A stretch of 64,000 nucleotides of DNA. It comes from Gliomastix tumulicola. Its lineage: Eukaryota > Ascomycota > Sordariomycetes > Hypocreales > Bionectriaceae. The notes under the pieces were generated by a model, which was given only the letters and a program-made list of their open reading frames with translations, made no database searches and was not told the origin of the DNA. How positions within the stretch are numbered: position 1 is the first letter of the stretch; each line of letters starts with the position of its first letter. The stretch spans positions 1 through 64,000 of the forward strand of contig BCHX01000007.1 of assembly GCA_001599755.1 (NCBI GenBank), read 5' to 3'. A program made the position numbers and the translations under genes. This document shows, piece by piece, positions 1 through 9,638 of this stretch.

Positions 1-8
1 GGCCCGTG

Positions 9-86
9 CAGTACCCCTGACAGGGGGACTCTACGCTGGGCTGGAAAATATTTATGGCGTAAAAACGCGGATTACTAGGGGCTAGG
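9..86 (+). repeat. 78-bp direct repeat, left copy (little mutated)
   Basis: This stretch aligns without gaps to 5050-5127. By eye 52 of 78 positions are identical. Of the 26 differences, 22 are C-to-T or G-to-A going from this copy to the right-hand one. This copy keeps normal base composition (it still contains GGCGTAAAAACGCGG), while the sequence immediately after it is AT-rich. The likeliest reading is the inner end of a left LTR, or another terminal repeat of a transposon cut off by the window edge. No element family can be named. Confidence 0.75.
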
Positions 87-1637
87 TATATTAAGGAGGG
101 TAAACTACTATAAAGGTAAAAGATAAGCTTAGGGGAAGCTATTAAAGCTATTAAGTTATAAGTTAATAAACTTATTTCTCTTAGTAAAGTTATACTACTA
201 GAGGAAGAGGATTTTAGTATACTAGTAGTAAATAAGGGGTACTAGCTTAGCTAGGGTAAAGGTATACCTAGGGTAATTATATAGGTAGTATTAGTAGCTA
301 TAACTCTTAGGTAAAATAATTAAAATAATAAATATAAAGATAATAATTAAGTTAAAGGGTTTAACTTTTAGCTTTTATAAGAAAATACTATAAAGTACTT
401 TAATAATAAGGGGGGCTACTTTCTAGAAAGGTATCTACTAGGTAATAAAGTAAAGAGAGTAAATATAATTAATAATAGTTTATAATAGTAGTTAACTAGA
501 GGTATTAAAATAGTTTAATAGGTTAATAAGTGTAGTTATATATATTATAAGAGAGTAAAAGTAATATATATAATTATTAATAGTCTTACTTTTAATAAAT
601 CTCTAGGGGGTATATTAATTACTAATATATTTATAGTAGTTAAGTATTAATATAATAAGCTTATCTTTATAGTAGTTAAAGTTTAATAAAGCTTAATTTA
701 TAAGCTTAAAGAAGGTTTAAAACTAGCCTAGTATATTAATAGTAGTTAAGCTCTATAGTTAAATAATATTATTAAAGAATATATCTTTAAGATATTAGGG
801 GAACTTAACTAGGAGAAATATAAAGTTAATTATTATTAAGTTTATAAATATAATAGCCTTATTAGCTATAAGTAGCTTAAGAATAGTTTCTTTAATAAAG
901 CTTAAAATACTTTATAATATAAATTAAATAGCTAGTAAAGGAGGTTAAACCTAGAAGATATACTTCTAGAAAGAATACTAAAAGGTAAATATTTAAATAA
1001 TAACCTTATAAATAGCTATTTATATATCTTTATACTTTTCTAAAATATAATACTTAAGTTTATTAATATTATTTTAATAGATATTATATAAGTTATATTA
1101 ATAGTTAGTAGTAGGGGGGTTAAAAAATAAAAATAATATAGTACTTATATTAAAAATAAAGTAAGAGGACTAATAGTATAAGGCTATATTTATAGGTTTA
1201 AGGAGGCTAAGAGTAGTAGAGTTTACCTTAAGGTTAATAGTATATAAACTTAAGTAATTAAATAAATAATAAGTAAGTATTATATTATTTAGGAGGAGAA
1301 ATTAACTATAAGCCTTATAGAAAGTAATATTAAAGTTTACTATAATATAGTATTATAATATTTCTAGGTAAAACTATATAGTAAGTTAATAGGGGATTTT
1401 AAATATATATATTTAAATAGGTTTAAAATATATATAATTAAAATAGGGGGGTTATTATATTATTATATCTTATTAGGTATTAGAAGATAAAGGAGTTACT
1501 ATCTCCTTATTTAAGTAGTTATAATATAAGTTATTAAAAGATAAAGACTATAGTAACTATAGTAGAAGTTATTAAAAGAAGGGTTAATAAGATAAATTTT
1601 CTATAGGATTTTAAATATATAAATTTAAATAAAAATA

Positions 1638-1673
1638 AGGGAGGGGGAGGAAGGGGGAAGAGGGGGGGGGGGG
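1638..1673 (+). repeat. G-rich tract
   Basis: A purine-only run with five or more G-tracts, ending in about a dozen consecutive Gs, inside otherwise AT-rich sequence. It could form a G-quadruplex on the plus strand. Survival of G here fits RIP target preference, since GG/CC is not a CpA site. Confidence 0.6.
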
Positions 1674-1850
1674 TTAATAGTAGTATATATAAAAAAGGGT
1701 TAAAGGGAGAGGGATATAAGGGAGGATTTTATTTATATAGTAGAAATATTATATAACTTAGTATATAATATTATATATATATAATATATTAGCTAATATA
1801 GTATTAGTAATATACTTTTAAATTTATATAGCTAAAATAATATAACCCTT

Positions 1851-1910
1851 AGTATAACTAAATAGTAACTAGTATAATTAAATAGTAACTAATATAATTA
1901 AATAGTAACT
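1851..1910. repeat. 3 x 20-bp tandem repeat
   Basis: Three consecutive 20-bp units of the form AGTATAAYTAAATAGTAACT. The units differ at single positions by C/T and G/A changes, so the repeat predates or accompanied RIP mutation of the block. Confidence 0.7.
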
Positions 1911-2649
1911 AGTTAAAAATATATATTTAAAATTACCTTAGTGAAAATAAATCTTAAGTTTAACTTAATATTTTAAATATATATATTTAAAATCTATATA
2001 TAAGGTAACCTAGAATATATATAGTAGAGGTCTTATATTCTATATATATTCCTTTATATTATAAGTATTTTATAGGTCTCTTTATCTTTTTCTCTCTTTT
2101 AATATATAAATAGTATACCTTAAGTATCTTATAATTTATATATAACCCCTTATATAAGAGGTACCTATTAGGTTACTATTATATTAAAAAGGTTATACTT
2201 TATATCTTATATTACTTAATATTATATATAAGTAAAGTTAAACTATAGTATATTTTATTAAAATAAATAAAATCACCTAAGTATAGTAAATTAATATTCC
2301 CCCTTCTTATTACTATAGCTTACTTTAAGGGCTTAAGTTAAAGAATAAATAATTATTTAATAATTTATATAAGTAAAGAGCTAATTATAATAATAATAAT
2401 ACTATTACTAAAGGTTAAAAAGCTATTAATAGCTTTTTAAAGAGTAGTTTTCTTTTATATTTTATATTATTACTTATATTATTATTAATTAATAAATTAC
2501 TTATATATTTTCTTTTTCTTTTTATTTAAAAACCTTTATATAATTAATATAAGTATAATAATATTTATACTATAAATAAAAGAAGGTTAACTAAAGGGGT
2601 ATATATATATTATATATAAAAGAGTAAGTAAAAGGGAGAAAATAAGCTT

Positions 2650-2866
2650 ACTTAAGAGATAAAGTAAAAAGAAAAAGAGGAGAAAGTAAAAAAGAAGAAA
2701 AAAAAATAAAAGAGGTAAATAAATAAATAAAGAGAAATAATAATTTCTTTTTTTCTCTTTTTATTATATAATAAGCTATTTTTTCTTTTTATTTTTTTTT
2801 ATTACTTTAGTTTTTCTTTTTTTCTTTTTTTTCTTTTTCTTTTTTTTCTTTTTCTTTTTCTTTTTA
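2650..2866. repeat. Purine tract followed by pyrimidine tract
   Basis: Roughly 90 nt of nearly pure A/G (to about 2740) is followed by roughly 120 nt of nearly pure T/C. At the centre an AAAGAGAAA stretch faces TTTCTCTTT, so the region can pair with itself imperfectly. It is low-complexity sequence inside the RIP block with no visible gene. Confidence 0.5.
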
Positions 2867-5049
2867 ATATTTAATATAATACTAAATAATACTAGTTTAT
2901 TACTATTAATAATTAGTATTAGCTTTAATATATTTACTTATTATTACTAAATACTATTATTTATTAATTTACCTAATTTTATATAATATATTATATATAT
3001 AAAAGGGGTAAGTAAATAGTTAATAACTTATTATATTTACTTTTTTTATCCCTTAGTTTATTAATTTACTTTATTTACTTTAGCCTTTACTTAATGCTTA
3101 TATACTTTACTTTATAGCTTTTTATTAATACTTTATAATACCTTAGAATACCTTAAAACCCCTTTATTTACCTAGCTTACTAGCTCTTCACCTTAGCTTA
3201 CCCCCTACTACTTATATTAAACTTATACTATTTATTTACTCTTTAACTTAACCCTTAACACTATAATTAATTTTATATTTATTTAAATAAATATTAAATA
3301 TTATAATAAAGTTAATAAAAATATTATTATACTTAATAATCTTAGTAAAGTAGTTTAATATAAAGAGATATATCTTTATTATAATATTATTAAGGTTTAA
3401 GTAAAGTTATTTTATATTTATTTTATTAAATACTTTATTTTATTTAGCTTTTAAATTATTAAAATAATTAATTATATTTATTATTACTTTATAAGTTACT
3501 TTTTACCTTTTATTTAATATAAATAATAGTTTATTCTTAGTTTATTTAAATATTATAATTTAAATAAAGTAATTAAATAATTATATATATACCTTAGTAT
3601 ATATTCTCTTTATTTTTTTTATATAAAGAAAGTAAAAAAGCTAATTATATTCTTTATATTAATTAATTCTATTTACCTTAAAGTGTATATTTTATAATAC
3701 TACTTTAATATATATAATAATATATTTATATTATATAATTCTTTAAACTATAGTATAAATATAATATAATATTTTATTATTTTTATTTTATAGTTTACTC
3801 TCTTTTATATTAATATTAAGAGAAAGTAAATAAAGTAAAAATTCTTTTTTCTAGTAAAATCTCTTAAGTAATATATAGTACTAAGTTAATATAACTAAGT
3901 ATTAAGTAGCTTAATATTATATTACTTTTTAATCTTTTTACCTTTTTATTATTATACTTAAGCTATTTTACCTTAAAAAGCTAGAAGAGCCTTCTATAAT
4001 ATATTATTTTACTATATTTTACTAATTACTTTATTTTTTATTATAGCTTACTCTTTCTTAACTTTAAAGTAGTTACTTTATAGCCCTTTTATAAATAATT
4101 ACTAATATTATATATTATTTCTCTATAGTATAGTTAAAGTAATTAATATAATATATAATAATAACTAGCTAGCTTTTACTTAAGGATTTTAATAATAAAT
4201 ATTTTAAAAATACTTTTAGACTCTTTTTAGTATTAAGCTTATAAATATATATTTAAGTTTAATCTTATACTATAGCTCTTTTATATATATTACTCTTAAA
4301 CTAGTAATAATAAAACTAAATTCCTTAGGTTATAAGATATTATATATATCCTTAGTATTTTATATAATATTAAACCTAAATACTTATACTTTTACTAGTT
4401 TAATTACCTTTAGCTTTAATTTATAAAGTAAATTATAAAGGTATAACTTAATATAATAATTAATAACTACTATTTTATATATTTAATATATTAATACTTA
4501 TAGTATAAGCTTATACTAAAATTAATTTATTATTAATAGGTAAAATATATATTATATAATAAAATAATTAATTAATTTATTATTTATATTTCTTTTTATT
4601 TAGCTTTTTATTACCTCTTAATTTAATTTAACTATAATAAAGTTCTTAGTCTAGTAAGCTTATAAGCTTATTATTAATTACTTAACTTATATATTAATCC
4701 CTATAATTAGCTTTTACTATAAAGTTTAATTACTTTATTTTATACTTAAATTTTTAATTTAATTATATTATCTTTTTAGTAATTATATCTTATTATTATA
4801 GTAAATTATATAATTACTTTTTAATTTATATTATATCTCTTTTATATTTAAAACTAGTATTATTATTTACTCTTCCCCTAGAAATTACTAGTTATTTATA
4901 ACCTACTAGTATTATCCTTATTTCCCTTTAAATAAAATTACTATTTATTAAATACTATCCCCTATAATTTATAGGCTTAAGCCTAGAAGTATTAAATTCT
5001 TCTAAGTTTAATAATAATATTATTTATTAAGTTAAGCGTGCCTACTTTA

Positions 5050-5127
5050 TAATACCTATAATAGGGGTAGTTTATATTAAGATGAAAAATATTTATAATA
5101 TAAAAATATAAATTACTAGGGGCTAGA
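5050..5127 (+). repeat. 78-bp direct repeat, right copy (RIP-mutated)
   Basis: Counterpart of 9-86, aligned without gaps. All 22 transitions run from C to T or G to A in this copy, with four transversions besides. The block TTACTAGGGGCTAG is unchanged in both copies. Normal base composition resumes within a few bases of its end, so this marks the right border of the degraded element. Confidence 0.75.
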
Positions 5128-5162
5128 ATATGAATATGTCTTCATGTAGAAGCCGCTGAGGT

Positions 5163-8048
5163 CTATTTCGCAGGACGAGATGAAGTCTTTGAGAATCCAA
5201 GTGTGCTTTTCAACTTGCCCATAAGGCGGCGGCTATCCCCCCTCAGGGACTGCAAGGCAACATCACTATCTTCAGTAACAGACGTGAGTATCGCCACTGT
5301 GTGTTCGTCGTTGCTTTCGACCGCCGCCATTAACGGAGACCGTCCGTCTTTGCCCTTGACATTAACATTCGCGCCGTAGCTCAGAAGGAGCTCAGTGGCT
5401 TCTGCCCGACCTGCCCTAGCTGCGCTCAACAGTGGTGTCAGGAGCAACAAGTCTCTCACCTCAATGTCGGCTTCAAACTCGTGCAAGAGCTGAATCATGT
5501 CGCAGGCATTATTCCTGGCGGCCCAAAGCATGGGGCTCAGTTGGAGGGCATCTCGCGTCTCGACATTTGCACCTCGCTCAAGCAGGAGACGCGCTGAGTC
5601 TACATGTTGGCGCCGGACGGCGTACATGAGCGCGGACTCCTGGCTGGAGTCCCTAGCTTCAATATCTGCTCCATACTTGAGAAGCATAGAAACTATGGCG
5701 GTGTGCCCAAAGCCCGCTGCGGAGTGGAGTGCCGTCTGATCATGTATGTCCTTCTTTCTACAATCTGCCTGATACTGGAGCAGCAGCCGAACAGTACCAA
5801 CATCCCCGGAGCCTGCAGCAAGGTGCAGGGCGGTTTGATCACGGAAATTCGGCGTCTCGGTACGTGCACTGTGCTGAAGTAGTAGTTCCAACATCTTGTA
5901 GTCGTGATTAGCGATTGCCAAGTGCAGTGGGCCGCCAGCTTCAACGTCTGCGTTGTATCGAAGGAGCAACTTTGCGAATTTGACGTCTTTCTGCCGTACC
6001 GCTATCATGAGAGGCGTATCACCGACCCTGTTCTTCACGGAAACGTCGGCTCCGTGGTCAAGTACTAGACGAGCCAGCTCGTAGTCACTGTTCTCGGCGG
6101 CCAAGACGAGGACCGTTGTACCAGCTGCCGTCGAGAGCTCCGTGTCGACGCCATGTTTTAAAAGCAAGCCAACGATGTCAATATGGCGGCTTTGAAAGGC
6201 GCTATGTATAAGGGCGAGTCTATGTTCCGAGGACAATGCGCCCTTGTCCCTCAACAGCCCATTGAGGTTGGCACCTTTACCAAGCAGAAGCATCACGAGC
6301 GCGTGGTTGCTGTGGAATATGGCCCAGTACAGCGGCGTTCGGCCCTTGTTGTCCGCTACATCCGGCTCAACATCGCCTCGAGTTAGAAGAGCATTCACCA
6401 TCTCGATGTGCCCACACTCGGACGCATGAGACAGAGGTGTCCGTCCATCACCGTCATACAGCTCTTGACGTGAGCGAACCTGGCCTAAGATCATATCGAG
6501 CGCGGCAAGGTCGTTTTTTCTGGCAGCATATGATAGCGGCGTAAGTCCATTGGCATCCACGCAATGTATCAGGACGTCGCTTCGCATGAGAAGAAGCCAG
6601 ATGACAGCCATGTGCCCCTTTTCTGCCGCATGAGAGAGCGGTGTACGACCTTGGTTGTCTTTGGTGTCGGGTTTGACTGTGGACTGCATTAGAAGCAACC
6701 ATACCGCCTCTTCATGGCCTTGTTCCGCCGCATGGGACAACGGTGTCCTTCCATCCCCGTCCAGGGCGTCGGCATTCAGGGTTGTGACAGAATTCTGCAG
6801 TATCTCCATATCCCCCCTCCTTGCTGCGTCAAAGATGGTTTGTTGCGAGCTTTGCAAGCTGCCTTGCACGTGGTCCGAGCCGACTGCGCGGCTCGTAAAC
6901 TTTTGCACGCCCTCGAGCTGCTCAGATCTTCTGGTCTGGAGATTACGGCGTCCAAGTAGGCGCGGCTGTCGGACAATCATGCTCGTAAGGGGGTGCTGAG
7001 CAGATCTGTATATGCTGAGGTCGACGGATTCTAACTTGTCGCACCAAACCCTCTCAAAGTACTTGAGTGTAAACGATACGTCCTTCACGTAAACAGCTGT
7101 GGCCATGTTGCTCTTGTCCAGCTGAACGCAATTCAGAATGGCGAGGCCCAAGCCACCAGGGCCAACCGGCAGGAAAGGGACCTCCAAATGGATTCCTTTA
7201 CTGGTGACTGTCAGGGGCGTACTTGCGTGGAGCACAGAGCTGAGATCTTGGCTGGGTAGGATGTCACCAGAATGCCTGAATGCGCGTGGCGACGTCGCCA
7301 GGAGGCCCCCGTGGTCTTCATCCTCATCATCAGCCCTCCAGGCGAGTATGCTGTGGTCATCTGAGATTCTCATGATCTCTTCCTGCAGACGGGTAAAAGC
7401 CCGGCGACCTTCGCCATATATCAGTGGCATGTTGATCCCAAAGAGACCCATCAGGCAGTAGGCTTGGTCCTCAAGCCTCGTGGTTCTCCGTGTCGAGGCC
7501 CACGACATTCGCTGCGCGATACTAAGTGTCTCGATATCAGCTTTGCCCGTAAGGACACTGACTGATATCCTAGTCCATTTGGATATACTCTCTGCAAGAT
7601 CACTCTTAGTCCCAAGCTCCTCCCAATCCTTGTTCAGAAAGAGGAGGTTTGGGGGTGCGATCAGCTCCTGAAGCGTCCACCCTCTAGTCAGCCACTTGCA
7701 GTCCGATATCTCCTCCTCGAGTGACACGTCGGCTAGGAATCCATAGCAGATGTCGGCCTCTTGGTACCAGCGATACATGGAGTTGATGGCCTCGGCAAGC
7801 TCGGCGCTGCTCGTCTTGTCGATGCAGCAGGTGTCGATCCAGACATAATCAAAACCACCCTTCTTCTTGGCGTAGGCGCAGCAATCCTTGACTTTGACGG
7901 AGCCTTGTTTACTCTGTGCAGCGCCGGTCTCAATGTCCTGGAGCGTTATTTCTCCGTCTTCCCAGGTGTGGGACAGGATGGCGTAGGGGGGCACGGCCTC
8001 GTGGATGAATTCTTTCACTGTATGTTCTGTGGTATGAAGCAGACGCAT
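5163..8048 (-). CDS. HET-domain protein with C-terminal ankyrin repeats
   Basis: A 961-residue single-exon protein of the heterokaryon-incompatibility type. The N-terminal HET domain (about residues 20-230) carries the typical blocks AILSHTWEDGEITLQD, DYVWIDTCCIDK and WLTRGWTLQELIAPP. From about residue 405 to 935 there are roughly fifteen ankyrin repeats with GRTPLSHAAE- and LLLKYGADIEARD-like cores. In known members the HET domain triggers cell death when non-self is sensed, and the repeat domain is the recognition part. The stop codon lies only 35 bp from the RIP-mutated repeat border, so the C terminus may have been set by the transposon insertion. The start is the first ATG before the HET domain. 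What it senses is unknown. Confidence 0.9.
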   Translation of the reverse strand: MRLLHTTEHTVKEFIHEAVPPYAILSHTWEDGEITLQDIETGAAQSKQGSVKVKDCCAYAKKKGGFDYVWIDTCCIDKTSSAELAEAINSMYRWYQEADICYGFLADVSLEEEISDCKWLTRGWTLQELIAPPNLLFLNKDWEELGTKSDLAESISKWTRISVSVLTGKADIETLSIAQRMSWASTRRTTRLEDQAYCLMGLFGINMPLIYGEGRRAFTRLQEEIMRISDDHSILAWRADDEDEDHGGLLATSPRAFRHSGDILPSQDLSSVLHASTPLTVTSKGIHLEVPFLPVGPGGLGLAILNCVQLDKSNMATAVYVKDVSFTLKYFERVWCDKLESVDLSIYRSAQHPLTSMIVRQPRLLGRRNLQTRRSEQLEGVQKFTSRAVGSDHVQGSLQSSQQTIFDAARRGDMEILQNSVTTLNADALDGDGRTPLSHAAEQGHEEAVWLLLMQSTVKPDTKDNQGRTPLSHAAEKGHMAVIWLLLMRSDVLIHCVDANGLTPLSYAARKNDLAALDMILGQVRSRQELYDGDGRTPLSHASECGHIEMVNALLTRGDVEPDVADNKGRTPLYWAIFHSNHALVMLLLGKGANLNGLLRDKGALSSEHRLALIHSAFQSRHIDIVGLLLKHGVDTELSTAAGTTVLVLAAENSDYELARLVLDHGADVSVKNRVGDTPLMIAVRQKDVKFAKLLLRYNADVEAGGPLHLAIANHDYKMLELLLQHSARTETPNFRDQTALHLAAGSGDVGTVRLLLQYQADCRKKDIHDQTALHSAAGFGHTAIVSMLLKYGADIEARDSSQESALMYAVRRQHVDSARLLLERGANVETRDALQLSPMLWAARNNACDMIQLLHEFEADIEVRDLLLLTPLLSAARAGRAEATELLLSYGANVNVKGKDGRSPLMAAVESNDEHTVAILTSVTEDSDVALQSLRGDSRRLMGKLKSTLGFSKTSSRPAK

Positions 8049-9638
8049 GATGACTTGCTGTGGCGAGTCCCGTTGCCGCCAGCAGGGGCTCGTATTTGCT
8101 CACAATGGTGCTGAATAGCTGTTTCTGCTACACGCAAGCGGTCGAGCGTCCGTTGACATTAGGAGCGGAAAGGAATAATGAGGCAGATGTTGGAAAGGCA
8201 GCTGTTTTAATGCCGCCATATTACAGAAGTCAGCGCCAAGTGTTATGACCCCCAATCAGCATGGTCGTGGGATCGCAGGCTCGGTGGGCTTACGACGCAC
8301 TACGGAGCCCTGAGATGTTCCGATCCGGCTCGTCATGAGCCAAGAAACCCACTTACCCTAGAGACAATAGTTTATGCGGCAACAAGTGAACCAGCGACGG
8401 ACAAGACTATAGTTCACCACATAAGTGTGGCCATCGCGTGGCGAGGCGTCGACAGGCTTCCCGGCCTCGATGATGCTTCCGCAACGGCGGGCGGTGACCT
8501 GCCAGGAAGGATTATTCGGGCCGGGCATCGCTAGCGCAGCATGTCCCGTGCCAAGATCAGTTTACCTCGTCGCCTAGTTGTGATGATTGATGCATGTCGC
8601 CGATGGCGAGGCTCAATGGCCCGCCCACTCATTCGCCGTCTTCTCGGTCGACAAGAAGGTGTAATGGCGCTTGCATAATTGATGATATTCTAGGCAGGTG
8701 ATTTGAATGTTGGCAGGTGATTCAAATGTTGGCTGGCAGATGATTCGAATAGGCAGGTGATTTAAATGCAACGTCAATTTGGATCCGAGGAGGTGGAGGT
8801 AACGCTCGGGTATTCATTTTATCCTCCCCCAGCAAGCTGCCCCTGTCGATTATTCCGCTAGCTTTTCCGTCGACCACTGTATCACCTCGCCATGATTCAG
8901 TGTTTTGATTTCCACCCGTATGACAATGCCCGGCACTTGACACGGACGTAACGGGCAGGCTGGCCGAGTACTCAACAGCTGTGGAGTTGGGTAGTAATAC
9001 TGCTATTATCAACCTCACAGGGTGGTGCTCTACGCTCACGAGAAGTCAGCTCCCGTACTCATGTGCTCAGTACAACGCGCGTTTCTGGTTCATCTGCCCG
9101 TTCTGTTCTGTTCCTTACTTGGACATCGCACCAACGGACAACACTACCCCGCACTCCGGTCTCTGACCCCACACAAGTCACGGCGATGAGCAAGGTTGAA
9201 AGCCCGAGGCCCCTTGGCATGATGTGATTTACCATATCCCGCGTGCCCCTGAGTCCCATCCGTGCTCCCGAGTAATACTTGGCTCGAGCCAGTGATCGAG
9301 AATCACAGAACGATGCCACCTACGACTGACGGCTTGATAGATCGCTCACGCGCTCCAATAGTATCCTGGCGCGGCGTGATTCCGGCCGAGTAAAGATCCG
9401 AGCTGCTAAGAGATGCAACTCCTCGGTTGTACCTCGTGATTCAACTTCACGGGATCGACAGTCACGATGCCTTGTCAGGACCCGGCCTATTCAACCGTCA
9501 CGGGCAGCATTATCCCGAGATTATTGACATATATTTTACCGTAGAGTCCCCTGAAAATGGCGAGCTCGCAACTTGAGACTGTCAGCAAGGACTACCGGAG
9601 ACATACCTCTTTGATTGCTTCTCCGAAGGAACAGCACG
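8049..9638. other. Divergent intergenic region
   Basis: About 1.6 kb between the divergent HET-ankyrin and GH2 genes. I see no convincing gene; the short frames have no family resemblance. It contains the degenerate tandem repeat at 8693-8768 and otherwise presumably the two promoters. Confidence 0.6.
8693..8768 (+). repeat. Four-copy degenerate tandem repeat (GGCAGGTGATTYRAATG)
   Basis: Four units start at 8693, 8712, 8735 and 8752, each reading GGCAGRTGATT followed by YRAAT or close variants. Spacing is 17-23 bp. Two units differ at the T/C and G/A positions. Intergenic minisatellite; no function apparent. Confidence 0.75.

Larger units (their letters stand above)
87..5049. mobile_element. 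RIP-degraded repeat element, AT-rich, no genes
   Basis: About 5 kb made almost entirely of TA-rich sequence, with the dinucleotides CA and TG nearly absent (only a handful seen, e.g. near 531, 1941 and 3093) and CG essentially missing. Loss of CpA/TpG with gain of TpA is the hallmark of repeat-induced point mutation in ascomycetes. No reading frame of useful length survives. It is flanked by a direct repeat, so it is probably the body of a dead LTR-type or similar transposon. Runs of G (1638-1673) persist, as expected because poly-G contains no CpA target. The left part has G in excess over C and the right part C over G. The transposon class cannot be recovered by eye. Confidence 0.8.

Noticed and set aside
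87..5049. Mitochondrial or centromeric origin of the AT-rich block
   Set aside because: No mitochondrial genes or regular satellite repeat; CA/TG loss and RIP-mutated terminal repeats explain it better.
8722..9319. Small open frames in the HET/GH2 intergenic region
   Set aside because: No family resemblance, overlap on both strands, and one covers the minisatellite.
9615..9638. Upstream TTG start for the GH2 protein
   Set aside because: It adds eight polar residues before a perfect signal peptide and is not an ATG; 9639 is preferred.
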